Shown: positions 21,995 through 35,914, counted from the stretch's first letter. The stretch: DNA of 64,000 nucleotides from Luscinia megarhynchos (GCA_034336665.1 CM067592.1:39607735-39671734); one strand, 5' to 3'. The notes: a model not told the origin generated them from the letters alone. A program made the numbers and translations.

Positions 21995-24900
21995 GTGTAT
22001 TTTAATGGGCAGGGGGAAAAAGACAACAGCTTCTTCCTAATTATGCAGTGCCATAGTTTGGACACTAAATACTCTGTCATGCTCTGACTGGTTGCATGGT
22101 TGCTATGTAGCATTTGTAGTGTCCTGTTCTTAGACTCTTTGATTCCAGCATAATCAAGTAGAAAACCACTGTCTTTTCAAAATGTTAAAGTACGCATCAG
22201 CCACTAATTTTCCAGTCTTTCTCTCTTAGAATTCATATTTCACCCATTTTAATGTGCTTTTATCCAGGCAGAAACAAAATATGTGTCTTTAAATGAAGGA
22301 CATCTCATACTACAGTACATCCTAACTCCTGGTGACAGCTCAGGGTCAGCATTCAGCACTAGGTTGCAGAGAAATACTGATTAATAAGCCTTTGCAAGAC
22401 TGCTTTTAGGTACCTTAGTACAATGACAAATGTTCAGGGTCTAGAACAAATGGCTTCAGACCTTTACAGCAACTCCAAACTGAATTTTCAAAAGCTCAAT
22501 AAAATTTCCAAATAAGTAAAAGCTTGTTATGGTCTTTAGCACTTCAGAGTTCCATACAGCCTGTGGGGGTTTTCAACTCATTAGATTTATTCTGCTAAAA
22601 GAACTAGGAAGAGTTAGTTTCACACTGAGACAGAAAAAATATGTTTACTCAGGACACTGCTGTTAACACAGAAGTGTACATGAAATACATAGGCCAAAAA
22701 ATCTCCATTAACTTTATGCAGGCAAATTAAGGTAATTGACTAGGCTTTGAAATACAAGTGTGTATAACACACACAAAAATGTTTAAAAACCAAAAATATA
22801 TTAAATATATGAAATCCAGTATACTAATTTCTGTAAAAAGAGAACTTCACTTAAGCTTACAGGAGGTCTTTTAAAAATCTTTACACATAAATTCTAAAGT
22901 AATTCCCTAATTCTTTTGTTTCTGCTAGTGAAGGCAAGTCCAATGACATGTGAGCACTGAAAGGTGCCTTGTGTCATTATGAAAGTACAGCAGCACCATT
23001 CTGAAATGCAGTACCCTTAGAAAGGGAAAGCCCTTGTTCAAAGCAGTCACCTTGAAGAGGAGCAGTGTTCCTGGAAACAAAGAGATCATCTCAAGAGACA
23101 TAAAGAAATCCTCCTTTGAAATGCTAGGTGTTTAAATTATGTTTGTCTATCTGTAGTATTAGTAAGACTTATTATAAATCTCAGTTCAAGCACCATGCAC
23201 TTAGAGGTTTCTGCTTACATAGTGGTAATATATGAGCATGTATTAATTAATCAACACACCCAGTAAGTTCCAGATTTGACCAACTACACCGCTCCTAACA
23301 TGTTTCAATACAAATGTTCTTGGTATTTATTTCAGTAGAAAGGAACAGAATGGATTTATTCCACACAAAATGTGGGATTACTTACTGTCTTAAAATAGAT
23401 ACACCCCAAAAAACCCAAAATATTTTTCTGAGAAAATTATGTATTTGTATGCAATTGCAAAATTATGTATGCTTTCATGGCAGATCTTAAAACTGAAGGG
23501 AACTTAAAACTGTCTTAAAACTGAAGGAAATATGTTTAAGTCAAATCAAAATGTTTCATTTCATCTAAATGGCTAAGAAGGTATTTATTATTTTAGAATA
23601 AAAGTGAGGTAAATTTCTCAAGAATAACTTATTTTTAGTAATAAAAGTGCAAGTATTTAAGTTGAAAATTTCTAAATAAAACTTTCTAAGAGATCAGAGT
23701 TTGGGGAAAGGGTGAACATTCAGATGAGACTGTCTGATGAATATGAAATGCAGTTGCAAAATATACTAGCTAACTATAATCTACATTTCTCACCCTTTCT
23801 AAGAAAATTCAATTTTGTACTGCAGCACAACAAAACTAAGATATCAGCCTTTAACTTCTGCCAGTGAAAATCTAGTCCTGTTATTTCCTGCTCACCCATT
23901 GCGCAGCTGAGTTTTTGATTTCCACATCTCCATCTGTGGCTTCTAACCATTTCCACAGTGATGACATCAAGCCTAGAGATCTGCATAGTGAGAAATAAAT
24001 GGGACACATCAAGCTGTTCCTGCTGTCTGCTGAGAGAATCTCAATCTCCTTCTCTTATAATATCCAACCAGTTTCATGAGTTTGGAAAAAGATGTTGTCG
24101 AGATTTTTGATTGTCCAAAGAAATCCAGAAGAACAAGGAAACTTCTCAAAAATTCTTGTAGAGATGCATCAGATGTCAACCACTCTTGACAGGAGATGAG
24201 ATCTCAGTTTTCTTCCCTCTATTGCAGAATAAAATGTGAATGTCAGCTAACTCTTTGCATATTCCTGAAAGAATTGCCATGGTAGAATGCTCTTTTGACT
24301 TTTTCGCTCTCCTTTCTTTTGGTTCTGAGTTTTGCTCAGATATCTCAGTCAAGTCTATGAACCAGAAAAGGTTTTTCTGTACATTCCATTAAATTTCTAA
24401 GTTTTTCTATTCCTTCACATTATGTTTTTTTGAAGACACAGAAATCCACTGGGACTTCACAACAGATGTAATAAATTTCCTACACTTGCAAGAAATTAAG
24501 AGTTTCTTATTTCTCTCTCACCTGAAAGTAGTAAAAATACAGATTTACTCACTGAATGTCTGTTTTTTTCTGTGGTGGACTAAGACCCTTTTTTTCCTAA
24601 CAGCACTGAAAATTTTGTAACAGTACTTTCTATGTGATTTTCTCATCTATCATTTGCTTTAGGATATGTCTGCAATCCATAGAATTGGTCCGTTATTTGC
24701 CAAATGATCAGTCCCCCCTTTTTAATATTTTGACACCTTTGGAATTTCAAGGTCGAAAAATATATATAATTTGCAAGCTTCCATTCTGAACCCGCGTATT
24801 TATTGCTGGATACTGCTGGGAACCTGGGAAAAAGCAGCCTTAAAGTCTTGGGTTGCTCAGGATGCTCAAGGACAAGAAATTAGAACAATGATTAACCACC

Positions 24901-27252
24901 TGTGAGAGACGTGACATTTGGCAGAAAGTATGTTTTCAAAGAGGGTTGCCTTCTTGGACCAATGAGCCTTTTCTGCTCTTTCTTGCACAAACTGCCCTAT
25001 ATAACAGTAGTGTTTCTTTAAATAAAACTCTCTTTTGCATCTCCATTACACAAGGAACTACGTTGCATTATCCTTTTTGCTGCTCTCCTATAACCCAAAT
25101 GCAACACATATTCACTACAAAATGCTAGAAAGACTGAACATAGCACACCTGGATCAGTTTGTGAGTTAGAAAACTGACTTCTATTCATTTCTTTCACATT
25201 CTTCCCAAAGTTTAAGAAAATGCTTAAGGAAAAATGATGAAGCCTAAAAATATTTAAGAGCTCTTTTTTTCAGCATATTGAAAACATGCTTGTCCCTACA
25301 TACATTCAGAGTTTGTCCATAGACTCCACCATTGATCCAAAAACAGAACTAAGGATGCAGGCATGTTTAGAAATGTCATGCAATGATGCACTCTCGATCT
25401 GAAGGAAGTATTTCAAGAGTTATCCAAATAAGGAAAGGACTCTTGCTCTTTTCTATTGAATGGTCTTGCACAACACTGGTTTCCTTATAAATAAAGACAT
25501 TAGTGCTCAATGCTGCAGGGGGGGCCTCTGCAGTGGCGCTTGCCAGAAGACTTTGTACAGCAGCAAGCAAATCAATAGTTTTGCAAAGTTCTTAAGAAAA
25601 CATTTAATGTAAGGATTTTCTATAACTGCATTCTCTTCCGTACTATTGTTGTCAGTAGCTCAAATTAGCCTAAAGTGGAGCAGTTTGCCACCTTAACCAG
25701 TGATCTGCTCAGCCAGCTTCATCCAGAAGCTGAGTTTGTAAAAAGTAGTTCACAGTATATGACTCAAGAGAGCTACACACACTTAATTTTTAGACCTGTT
25801 CTCATTATCTTTCTTAAGATGTACTTTTAAAACATTGTCAAGTATTTATCATCTGCCTATGCACCTCTATACTTTAAAAGAGCAAAGTTGTTCTACTTTA
25901 TACTTTTATACAGTAATCTTTTTCACACTTTTTTCTTGTGAAAAATCAATTCTGTTGACTTGTAGAAGTTGTGTGGAAAAAAATCTATTACATCTAATGA
26001 AGAAAAATTTTTGGATTAAATTAATATTCTTTAAATGTCAAACTGATTTTCATGTTGCACACAACAGAACACATGCACTGCAAAACCAGTTTTATTGTTA
26101 AAAACTGAAAAACCAATTTAATTGTTAAAATTCTAGAATAGCAATCTGTAATCTGTTACTCAAGGTACCTGAAGCATTTTCTCATGACCCTGTGCTTATG
26201 ATGGATCATCCATCCAGGTCAATGTGGTAAATTTGGTTTGATAGACTAACAATAACTTTCACAATATGCTGCAGATCTCAGTAACCAGAGCTGTGTAACA
26301 CCTCTTTTTTGATAGCATCCATATAAACAACTTATTAAGTCAGTACTTATGCTGCTGCTTTGCATTTTCCATTTCAATGACAGATACTTTTTTGTAGAAT
26401 CATGACATAATTGGTGTATTCCAAGAGAGAAGACAAAAAGAAAATATTAGCTTGCATTGCTTGTCAGCTACAAAACCAACTTGGAGTTAAACATTTTAAA
26501 CTTATTAAAATAAATCTGTCATCTAAATCAGCCAAATACGAGAAAGGCATATAATTTTACTTTCCACATTGGACTTGATCTTAAACTAAATGATTTGTGT
26601 TGTATGGACCCTTTTGGAAATCTGCTACTTAAGTTGCATATGAGTCTTGGGCACCACCTAAGAAGCGCATCACTGACACATTATTTTATTGATCATTAAG
26701 TCAAACAACTTAGCTCATCTGTGCAGCACATATTGTCTTTATTTCTTCAGGGTTCCTAAGATTCCTAAGCTAATCGATTTTTCACTGCCAGTGACTTCAA
26801 AAAGTTAAAGACTCTCTCATGTATCACATGAGTAAGTAAAGTGAAGTAAGTAGTGAAGGTATGAGAAGAAGCACTTCAGATTTCTATTCTAAGCCCATTT
26901 ACATTCTACAAGATGAAAAACAGGAAAGTCACAAACTAACACTTCAGAAATATGTGATGATAGGCCAGCCCCGAAACACATCTTTTTTTGTAAGTAAGCA
27001 TCTATATTCAACCCAAAATATAAAGACTTTAAAAGAAAAAGTCCTTAGCTACAAGAAAGATACTAGTTTTTCTTATACTTGTATCTTGTTTTCAATGCAG
27101 CTTTGTTGTATAAAATATAAGTGGCCTTTGCAACCTTTTCTTCCTTTGTTTTAGGTGAAGGAAAACCCAATAGAGCAAACCTTGTTTGCTAGCTAATATT
27201 ATTGTGTCTTAATTTTCCTTCAATTTCCTTCAAGGAAGCTGAAAAAAACTGC
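21995..27252. other. Unique AT-rich sequence, no recognised gene
   Basis: No gene or mobile element is recognised. Small local duplications occur, for example the 'cttaaaactgaagg' unit repeated around 23487-23530 and the 27-bp period at 26082-26134. Open frames reach only 97 codons and have no recognisable content. Confidence 0.55.
26082..26134. repeat. Diverged two-copy tandem repeat, period 27 bp
   Basis: The unit starting AAAACCAGTTTTATTGTTAA at 26082 recurs at 26109 as AAAACCAATTTAATTGTTAA with a few substitutions. It is an isolated local duplication. Confidence 0.75.
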
Positions 27253-27813
27253 TGTTCTGGTTTAAGCCCAGCCAGTAGCCAAGCCCCACACAGTTGATCA
27301 CCAGCCAGCAGGATAGGGGAGAGAATTGGAAGGCTAAAAGCCTCAAAAGTTAAGGTTTGAGATAGACAGTTTAATAGGGAAAGCAAAGACCACCCACACA
27401 AGCAAAGTAAAACCGTGCTTCCCATGGACAGGTAGGTGTTCAGCCTTCCCCAGGAGAGCAGGGCCCCATTACAAGTAGTAGTGACTTGGGAAGACAAATG
27501 ACATCACTCCAAATGTGTCCCCTTCCTCCTTCTTCCAGCCGTTTTACATACTGAGCTTGGCAGTCTGAAACATCCTCTTGCTCAGTTTGGGTTGCTTGTC
27601 CCAGCTGTGTCTCCTCCCATCCTCCCATGTACCCCTGACCTCCTTGTCTTTGTGACAGTGAAAAAAGCAGAAAAGGCCTTGGCTCTGTGTAAGTCCTGAT
27701 CAGAAGAAACAAAATCATCTCTCTTATCAACCCTGCATTAGCAAAAATCAAAAAGACAGCCCATACGACCCACTGTGTAGAAAATCAACTCTACCCCAAT
27801 TGAAACCAGTACA
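27253..27813 (-). mobile_element. ERVL-type solo LTR, minus strand
   Basis: Read on the minus strand this is a 561-bp LTR starting TGTACTGGTTTCAATTGGGG at 27813 and ending GGCTTAAACCAGAACA at 27253. It therefore has short inverted ends (TGT.CTGGTTT / AAACCAGAACA). In antisense, landmarks include 'cagtttaatagg' near 27369 (giving an ATTAAA poly-A signal on the minus strand), 'cttgggaagacaaa' near 27485 and 'agcagaaaaggcctt' near 27667. The flanks ACTGC and ATGCC do not form a clean duplication, so the site has decayed or rearranged. It is related to the LTRs at 12665 and 21493 but clearly a different subfamily. Minus-strand frames of 102-103 codons at 27189-27751 are LTR passengers. Confidence 0.85.
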
Positions 27814-30382
27814 ATGCCCGTGTTCAATATAAGTAATAGTTTTAAATAAAAATTAATGCATATTAGAAGAAATGAATATATTTGGCAGGTGTCTTCACAA
27901 TCTCTTAATTGTCTCTTAGGTGTTTTTAAGTTACAATATGATGCAGATGCTGATACTGTTTGGAGATTAAGATCATTTTTTTAAAAGGCTGATGATATTA
28001 ATAAAAAAGGATGAGCACTGAAGACATTAAATTTATTATTTAAAATGGAAGACAAAAAGCTACAATGATTGTGCTGACAACTTTTCATCTGGACATTATG
28101 TTCCTGTGAATACGTGATTCCCAGGCTGCTTAATGAAAAACATCAGGTGAGTATTTGCTGAAAATTCTAATTAAGTTTATACAATCACCAAGAAACAATA
28201 CAGGAACTTATTAATAACATGACAATTACAATTTCTCCTGGAAAGTGTCTGCAACAAGCTAAAGAGCAAGCTGTATAAGGCAGATGAACAGGAAAATATG
28301 AGCTACATTCAAAAAATAAGTGTGCAGTGTGTTGACAGCTATTTGATTCTGATAATTATACCTGATAAACCAAATAACTACTTGTTGTTGACTTTCTTTG
28401 ATTCCTTAGACAATGTATTTTGGTAAAATTGATATCTGAACAGATATAATTATCTTTGCTTTAATATGCCCTCTCTTCAAGAGGCCTATTATTTCTCTTC
28501 CAAAGACCTCAGAGTTCATATAAGGAAAAGATTTTAGAGGGGTGGGGGTGGGAGAAACACAAACAGAACAAAAACAAGCAATCAAAAAAACCCACAAAAC
28601 CCAACAAAAACACTCCCAGTGGTTTAGGGAATTTAATAAGCTTTTATACTATTTATAAGCTTAAACTTCATTTATACAAGAGATGCAAGAGCAATGAAAA
28701 AGCTGAAGGATAAAGAGACTGTTATGTTGTTTCCTAGACTGGAAATTGGAATTGTGTTGGAATGGGAGCTGGATTCTTATATAATGTCCTTTACTTGTTT
28801 TCAGACTGCATCTCCAAGTCAAATATTTGACAGAACTTCTGGGCGAAGACACTTTTTCTTTGCCACCTCCTAAAAATTTTTTATTCTTTTCCTAAAATCA
28901 ATCATACAAATAAGCTTCCTCCTGTGATTGTACACCTCAGTACACACAGTAGCACTCCAGATTTATGTGCAGAACATTGAGCACTTCACAGGCATTGAGT
29001 CTTTTTTGCATCATACGTACTGTGACTGAAGCCTGATGGACTCTGTTCAAAACAGTTTGCCATGCTTCATGCTGTAGGAAAGACTCTCAAACATCACAAT
29101 ATTCCTCCCCCAACACACACAACCCCATTCACTGCAGCAATGTTCAAACTCAGGGTCTTTTATGCAGTCCTAAATAACATTGCTACTGACCACGATAAAT
29201 TAATATCTGTGACCTGAAAACAGCAATATAGTGACTAATTGAGGTAACAGCGAGTACTTGCCATTTCTTTGCTTATTGGCAGAATTTGTAAAAAGATGAA
29301 ATATTATTTTTTTTCCTCTGTTAATATGTAATGAATAAGGAAGAGGGAAATTAAGGTAAGATCTCCAAGGAAGATTTCAGTGACACACAACAGGGATCAG
29401 GGCAGACATTGTTGGAGTACCAGACAGGGTGTGAATGCACATGCCAATGCATGAAAGCTCAAAATTCAGTGTTATCATGATACAAGCTGAAGATCATTAG
29501 CAGATGGTATATCTAATTAACACAAGAGAACAAGAGAGAAGTGTTGAAATGGGGCTTTTTAGCACTGTCAAAAAATTTCTAACAGTATTCTCTCTTGTTC
29601 CACAGAATAGACTGTGATTCAATTCTTAAAAGTAAGTATAGTGAAAACTACAGAAAATACAAAAATCTGCTTTGCAAAGTATCCAGGACATTAACAGATC
29701 GCTACTCGAGATTACAAATAAAAAAATAGATAAATAAAAAGACAGCGAAACTAAGGTGCACAAAAAAGCTTTTTCCTTTCTCCAGTTTAAACAATTCCAC
29801 ATGCATAAACTTGGACAGGTATTTTTAAGAAGGTACATTCTACATGCTATACACAATGTAAATGTCAAGCCAGTCACTTTAATTTTATCCAGAAACTCAG
29901 AAATAGGTTTTGAAGGTCATGAAAGTCTAGTGTTTTGTACTTAGATTGGAGTTTTGGCTTAAAACTAGGACAGAGAACTCGCTGACTGTGAGGGCCTTAG
30001 TTGCAACCCAAATTTGCCTTCTCTTTACTAGTAACAGAAAAGAGCCAACGCTCCTGAGTGCACCAGTTGCTTGAGAAGGAACACAACAGATTTTTTTGCT
30101 AATATTTCTAGTGTGAGAAAGGGAAAAACATCTCTCAAGGTATAACTGCCTTTTAATCAAAATCAGTGCAATTTTGAAACATAATATTCATATCATTAAG
30201 TGAAAAACGTACTTTGTCTAAACACTCAGGATGCATTTGTAGTCCGTATCCCTATGAATATGACAAGAATATAAAATAATATTATGCTGTTAAATGCTAT
30301 TAAAGAAAGAATTTTTGCTGACTTGGTTAAATAAGTCGGATAATGAAGGTAGGAAATGAGGAAAACGACAGCAACATATCTG
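27814..30382. other. Unique AT-rich sequence, no gene seen
   Basis: The spacer between the minus-strand LTR and the next CR1. It contains a donor-like CAG/GTGAGT near 28147 with no convincing exon upstream, and an A-rich stretch near 28558-28612. Open frames are 83 codons or less. Confidence 0.6.
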
Positions 30383-30841
30383 TGTGTCCAAAGAACAGCA
30401 ACAAAGGTGGGGGGAAGTCTGGAGCAGGAGTCTTATGATGAGTGGCTTCGGGAGCTGGGGCTGTAAACCTGGAGGAAAGGAGACTCAAGGGAGTCCTTAT
30501 TGCTATCTACAGCTACCTGACAGCAGATTGCAGTGAGGTGGGGGCCAGTCTGTTCTCCCAAGTAACAAGGGATAGGATGAGATGAAATGATTCAAGTTAC
30601 ACCAGGGGAGGTTTAGATAGGATATTTGCAAAAATTTCTTCACCAAAATAGTTATCAAGCAGTACAACAGGCTGACAGAGAAGCTTAGGAATCACCATCC
30701 CTGCAGGTAAGTAGAAGACATGCAGATGTTGCACTTGGGGACACAGTTAAGGATCAACTTGGCAGTGTGAGGTTAAAGGTTTGACTCAATGATCTTGAGG
30801 GTCTTTTCCAACCTAATGGTGCCATGAATCTGTGATGTGAA
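30383..30841 (+). mobile_element. CR1 3' fragment, plus strand
   Basis: This is a 5'-truncated CR1 copy in sense orientation. It begins within the end of ORF2 ('gtgtccaaagaacagcaac'), continues through 'cttatgatgagtggcttcgg', 'ctcccaagtaacaagggata' and 'accaggggaggtttagatag', and ends with 'tgatcttgagggtcttttcc' and 'caacctaatggtgcc' plus degenerate terminal units. There is no usable frame. It contains a perfect 5' splice-site consensus CAGGTAAGT at about 30704-30712, created by substitutions in the copy. Confidence 0.92.
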
Positions 30842-33800
30842 TCTGCCTTTACATAAAAGGGTCATGGCAAGATTCAAACTTCCTTAGGAACAAACCACAA
30901 ACAACCAGAGTTCGCATATTATTCACCTTTTTGAAGAAATTAACTCTGAAAAACATGAATGTGACTATTATAATAATTCAAATATGTTTTTCAAATAGAA
31001 AATTCAGTCATGAAACTTGTTTGCACAGGGTAGAAAAGATAGTTGATATTGGAATAATTTTTCTTTGGTACTAGAATTGCATTAATTACTAATGGTTTCT
31101 TGTTAAATATGTGTTTGTATAAAAATGAAGAGCTGAATTTACAATAGTTTGAGTGTGAAACATTGGCTTATCCCATTACAAATTCAGCAGTTGCCTGTTC
31201 TGAACTGAGATCCTGGTCAAAATATTTCAAACTTCAAAAGGATTCTGTCCTTAGGTTTTTTTCTCAGAACCTCTCACATGTTGAGTACACTCTTTTGCTT
31301 AATTAGAGTTGATATAAAAATCCAAGCAAAGTACTCCTGACATTTTTTTCCTGTTCTCAACCTCTCCAACTCATGATGCAATACATCAGTAAAAAAATGG
31401 CAGTAAAGAAAATATTCTAAGTCTTTAGAGGAAATAATTTGCCCAAGAGTTATATGATTGAATCTTTTAAACTACGTGAGGGTTCTGTTCTTTATGCATC
31501 CAAGCCTTCTGTGTGTGGCTTGTAACCATTATCAAATTCTGCATCAACAGCTACCACCTAAGTTATACCAAAGTGCGCATTGATGAACATTTTTACTTTC
31601 CTTTTCTCTCAACAGTGTAAACCAGAGTAAGTCAGCTGGAGTCAGACTGAGTTAAATCACTGAGCACGAATATAAGTTGAGAACCAGGCCACTGGTATTT
31701 GAAGATGGATAAAGTCACACAGTATCATTTTTTTTACTGAAACTGGTGCTCCTGAAGGGCCAAATGACCAAGAATCTCATTAATTCCCAAGAAAAAAGAG
31801 TCAGTTACCATGGCAACACAGCTAGCCCTGCTTCCTTTGCTTGAAGAAATTAATTTTTTCAAAACTATTATAAATATCTCTGCAAATGATAGAAGAGGAT
31901 TGGCAAAAGTGAGGTCAAATCTGAAAGCATTAGAGACCAAGATTTTAAGCAGAAGAAAATGAAGATATTGCAAGATAATGTGGCTGGTTTACAGAAAAGG
32001 TAAAAAATCCAGGAATAGCATTGGAGAAATAATACATAACCAGTGAACAGAAATTGCATACAAGATGTTAAAGCTGATTAAATGTATCAATGGAGTGTGA
32101 GGGGAGAAGCTCATTCAGGGCAAAATAAACTCCATTTTTAGCTCAACAGAGAGCTGGAGAATATGCCTGTGAGAAAGGCATCATTTCACTTCGTATTTCT
32201 CATCTGGCAGAACCCTTCTTATGCATGGTACAACAGGTGTTTAACATCTCTAAATTCATTTCTCTGGAGCCGTGCCCTGTGCAAAGCAAAGAGCAGCTGC
32301 TCTGTGAGGGGATTAAGATCTGGTTTAATATTTTGCCCATAACAGGGATGAATTCCTTAGTGGATTAAGAGTTAACCTAAAAGTTCCCCTATTGTATTTT
32401 ATGTTACACTTTAGGATAAGGAAAATTAATCCAACTGAAAAGTGAGGTAGGACACTATGAAATCCAGAAGAACAGGATGCTTTCTGAGCACTCTGTAAGA
32501 GATGGTGTGTCCTCATTTAATTTTTCTTTCTCATGTCTTATTTTTGGAATAAAACTAGATTATTTTCGCATTTACCCTGGTGAATTGCACTCTGCTCAAA
32601 TTGAATAAAAATTTAGACTGGTACAATGCTAGGCAAACCTCAGGCATCTGATTTTATGGGTAGACAAGAGGCTTTTCTACCTCTTCCATCACCAGAACCA
32701 GTCAGTGAAGTGAGCCTGTGCAACATGATAAAGTCATTTCAATGCTCATCTGCAGTCTTTCCCTCTGCAGTGCTTCTGGTAATGCCCAGGCTTTGCCATC
32801 TACGCAGAATACGATAAGAAACGAAAAGGACATAAACACATTATTAAAAGTTAAAGTTAATGAATTTATGAGAGTAAATCCATCTAAACCTCCACAATAT
32901 TTGAAAGTTTGAATTTGACTTGTGCCACTAAAATGCTGTGCAAGTAGCAACAACAATATTGAAAAGGAACAGTCATTTTCTCACATTTCCTGTAGCAAAT
33001 TTGCTTTGCACAAAAAATTCAGAGCATTTTAAACAAGAAAAGGTGTAAACTGAACTTGGACATAAAGAAATGTGAGGAAGGTATAGACTGGCCTAATTTT
33101 TTTTTTTCTGTAGCAATTAAGCTGGAGAAATATGTACCAAGCTGTTTTGACAATGTAGATAAATTCCAGGTTTAACACTTCATGAATTAAAAATAAATGT
33201 AACTTAAATGAAGTCAATAAAATCATAAGAGAACCATTTGAGAAACAAGCTCAGCAAAAAAAAATCTGTAATCAATAACTTCATAAAATTGACTATGAGG
33301 AGAAGTTATCACATTTCATTGATTAATTAATTCTAAGAAAAAAATATGGATACTTGGTATGTGCCAATTCCATGTGAAAGCCTAGCTGTCTCAGAAAAAA
33401 ATAAAACAAAACAAAACAAAATAAAATGAGCAAACAAAAACCAACCAACCAACCAAACAAACAAAACCATAAAAAAACCCCAGACATGTAGATTCTCTTC
33501 AGTTTCTGTTCAAAAACATGCTCCAAATCCCACAGCCTTCCTGGGATTCTCTTCACTTTGAATTGCTTCCTTAAGACCTTTTCCTTCCTTCTTACCTGGC
33601 TCAATGTGGAACACACTGAAAAATAAGAAAAGTAAAGCACCATTTAAATGAGTCGCTCACATGATGCTAATGATGAAAATTTGCCCAGGTATACCCGTCC
33701 TTCTATCTATTTCTCTTTTCCTGTCATTTCATTAATTTTGACTCAGAAATTACTATTTTGGTTGATATTGAAATGTCTCGTTTGCCTTCCTGCTCAAATG

Positions 33801-35148
33801 ATATTTGGGAAGAGGCATGTGCTGCCTTCTGAATTCAAATAAAATTTTTAAATGGTTAACATTTTAGTTGCAATTGCTCTCAAGATGATTTAAATAATGA
33901 GTAAGGCAGAACTCAAATTTCATAAGATGCATGGTTTAACAAGGTAATCAGCTCTTGCAAGGCATATAAAGCCTTCTACTCCAGGAATCAAACATTTTCT
34001 AACCTCTGAAGAATATTGCTCCCCTATTAATTTTGCATGTCATTGCATGAAAGGTTGAGCTAAATAATACAATTCTTGCAAGATATAAAATAAATCACTG
34101 CTTGCCAACACATGTAATGCAGATACTGAGAACTATGCAGTCATTATTTTTCTACCATCGCCTTAATGCTGCAAAGAAAAGCACTGAGCACATACACAGA
34201 AGTCAGGGAGCTCTCACAGAAATGCTTTGTGCTCAAGTTTAGTAATTCTCCATTTCTTCTCGCACGCCCATTAGAGTGATTCCTAAATACTTGACTTCTT
34301 GGTCTTTTTGAAAAATAAAAAAAATGCATGATTTTTGCTCAGCTTCAGAAATTCTAGTACAATATGTACATGAAATAGCAAGAGAAGCCACAGCTCTCCA
34401 GGAGGGCCATATTAAACTCATGAGCAATACTTTCATGCATAATGAACCTTGAAAGAGGAAAAAGCCTCCTGCTCAGTCACTTACGAGATTGTTGAAAGGA
34501 CTACAATGAAAATCATACCATTTATATTTATGGCATATTTCATCAGAGAAGAAAGAAAAAGAGAAAGTCCTCTTGAAAATTTTAGCAGGACACTAATTGT
34601 TGTTTTATGCCTGGCTTTTGGTAAACATAAGATGGTCATTAGCTGATGTAAATTACTTTCACTATTCATAATAAGTTCTCCTGAAAATATAAGGGTCCTA
34701 GCTCAGAGATAAACTTGCCAATTTGTATACTGTCTACACACAGAAATTTAAGTGAGTTTTCATCATCTAGATGCTGAGGAATATTCCCACAGGAGCAGAG
34801 AGTCTTGTAGAAAAGTTACAGTGACTTAGCAGGAAACATGGTGGTACTCAGGCATTAGGCTGGACTAGCCAAGACCTCAGGCTTAAAAATTGGCAAAATA
34901 TTGTAAACTGCTGGTAGCTAAACACAGAAAAATGCCATGCCTCACTTCGAAAGTTGGGAGTAAGAAAAATAAACAAATGCCTACTGGAGAAACTAACTTT
35001 ACACAGTCTCTGAGCTCTGTGAGGAAGAGGGCCAGCAAAATGAATGAGATACTGTCCCATGAAAAGGAGAGATTTCCTCTACATTTATTTAATCTCTCTG
35101 TTAGCACCTCAGGAAAGCTGAGCTCCTTATGCCCAGCCCATCTACCAG
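30842..35148. other. Unique AT-rich sequence, no recognised gene
   Basis: No gene recognised. It includes the A-rich/CCAA tract at 33394-33480. Short open frames (up to 106 codons at 33323-33643, minus) are driven by that tract or by chance. Confidence 0.55.
33394..33480. repeat. (AAAAC)n and (CCAA)n low-complexity tract
   Basis: AAAAC units at about 33402-33425 are followed by CCAA units at about 33440-33460 and further A-rich sequence. Its minus-strand translation gives a hydrophobic Phe/Leu/Cys run that could be mistaken for a membrane protein. Confidence 0.93.
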
Positions 35149-35910
35149 TGTCCTATTAGGGGGATTCTTCACTGAGCAGTCCTCCTGGATCAGAGGGTGG
35201 TTCAACTGGTTTAGGGATTCACCCCAAGAGCATAAGGGGTGCGCCTCTTCTCAATTTTGAACACTCAGTGGATCTTCCTCTTTATTCAGGTATGTCACCT
35301 GCAGCCAGTGAATGCTATTGCCCCGAATGACTCACACCAGCAGTTTACAGAATAACACTCTTTATTAACAGGTTACTGCAACAGGTTAAGGTTTGAGGAT
35401 TGACTGGCTGCAAAACCATATTCAAAGGAATATACAAACAAGCTCTAGTCTCCACTGAAAGTATTCAGCGCACACAGAGTGAGATTCTTACACAATAAGC
35501 ATCTCTTTGGGAAAGAAGTCAGGTTCAGCCTGATCCTGTTGCTTACAATGGACTCTTTCCTAACTTTCCCTCCATTTTCAACTTACTTTTATACTGTTTC
35601 TTTATGTTTAGGTGGAATTTCAGTGGATCCAATCAAGCATACCTTTTCTACTGATTGGTGTAAAATTCTCTCACTTCATTTTTAAAGACAGGGTGAAAAA
35701 AAAGGTACAGAGCGCATCCCCGGTGGGGGATGTTCATACCTTGGAAGTGGGTATCTTTGTGATGGTGTTGGCTCAGCAGCTGGACACCTTCTCCTATTTT
35801 CCCCTGCTCTGCAGATTCTCAGCCAAAAAGTGCCATGGAGTTGCCCTCTCTGTGAGAATTACAGCAGAGCCTGGCCACAGTGTCTCCACGCCACTCCAGC
35901 CTCCATTCCA
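35149..35910 (-). mobile_element. Probable LTR of an unidentified ERV, minus strand
   Basis: Read on the minus strand the block has LTR architecture. A TATAAAAG box lies at 35593-35586, followed about 220 bases later by AATAAA at 35366-35361 and a second AATAAA at 35286-35281. A TG dinucleotide at 35149 and a CA at 35909-35910 on the plus strand are possible ends (TG...CA on either strand), but I see no target-site duplication. No second copy of it is seen in the window, so ends and family are uncertain. It directly abuts the unrelated LTR starting at 35915. The 105-codon plus-strand frame at 35612-35929 crosses the boundary and is not a gene. Confidence 0.5.
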
Positions 35911-35914
35911 CCCC

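Noticed and set aside
27189..27751. Minus-strand frames of 102 and 103 codons
   Set aside because: They fall within the ERVL-type LTR at 27253-27813, which is non-coding.
33323..33643. Minus-strand frame with a long Phe/Leu/Cys hydrophobic run
   Set aside because: The run is a translation of the AAAAC/CCAA low-complexity tract.
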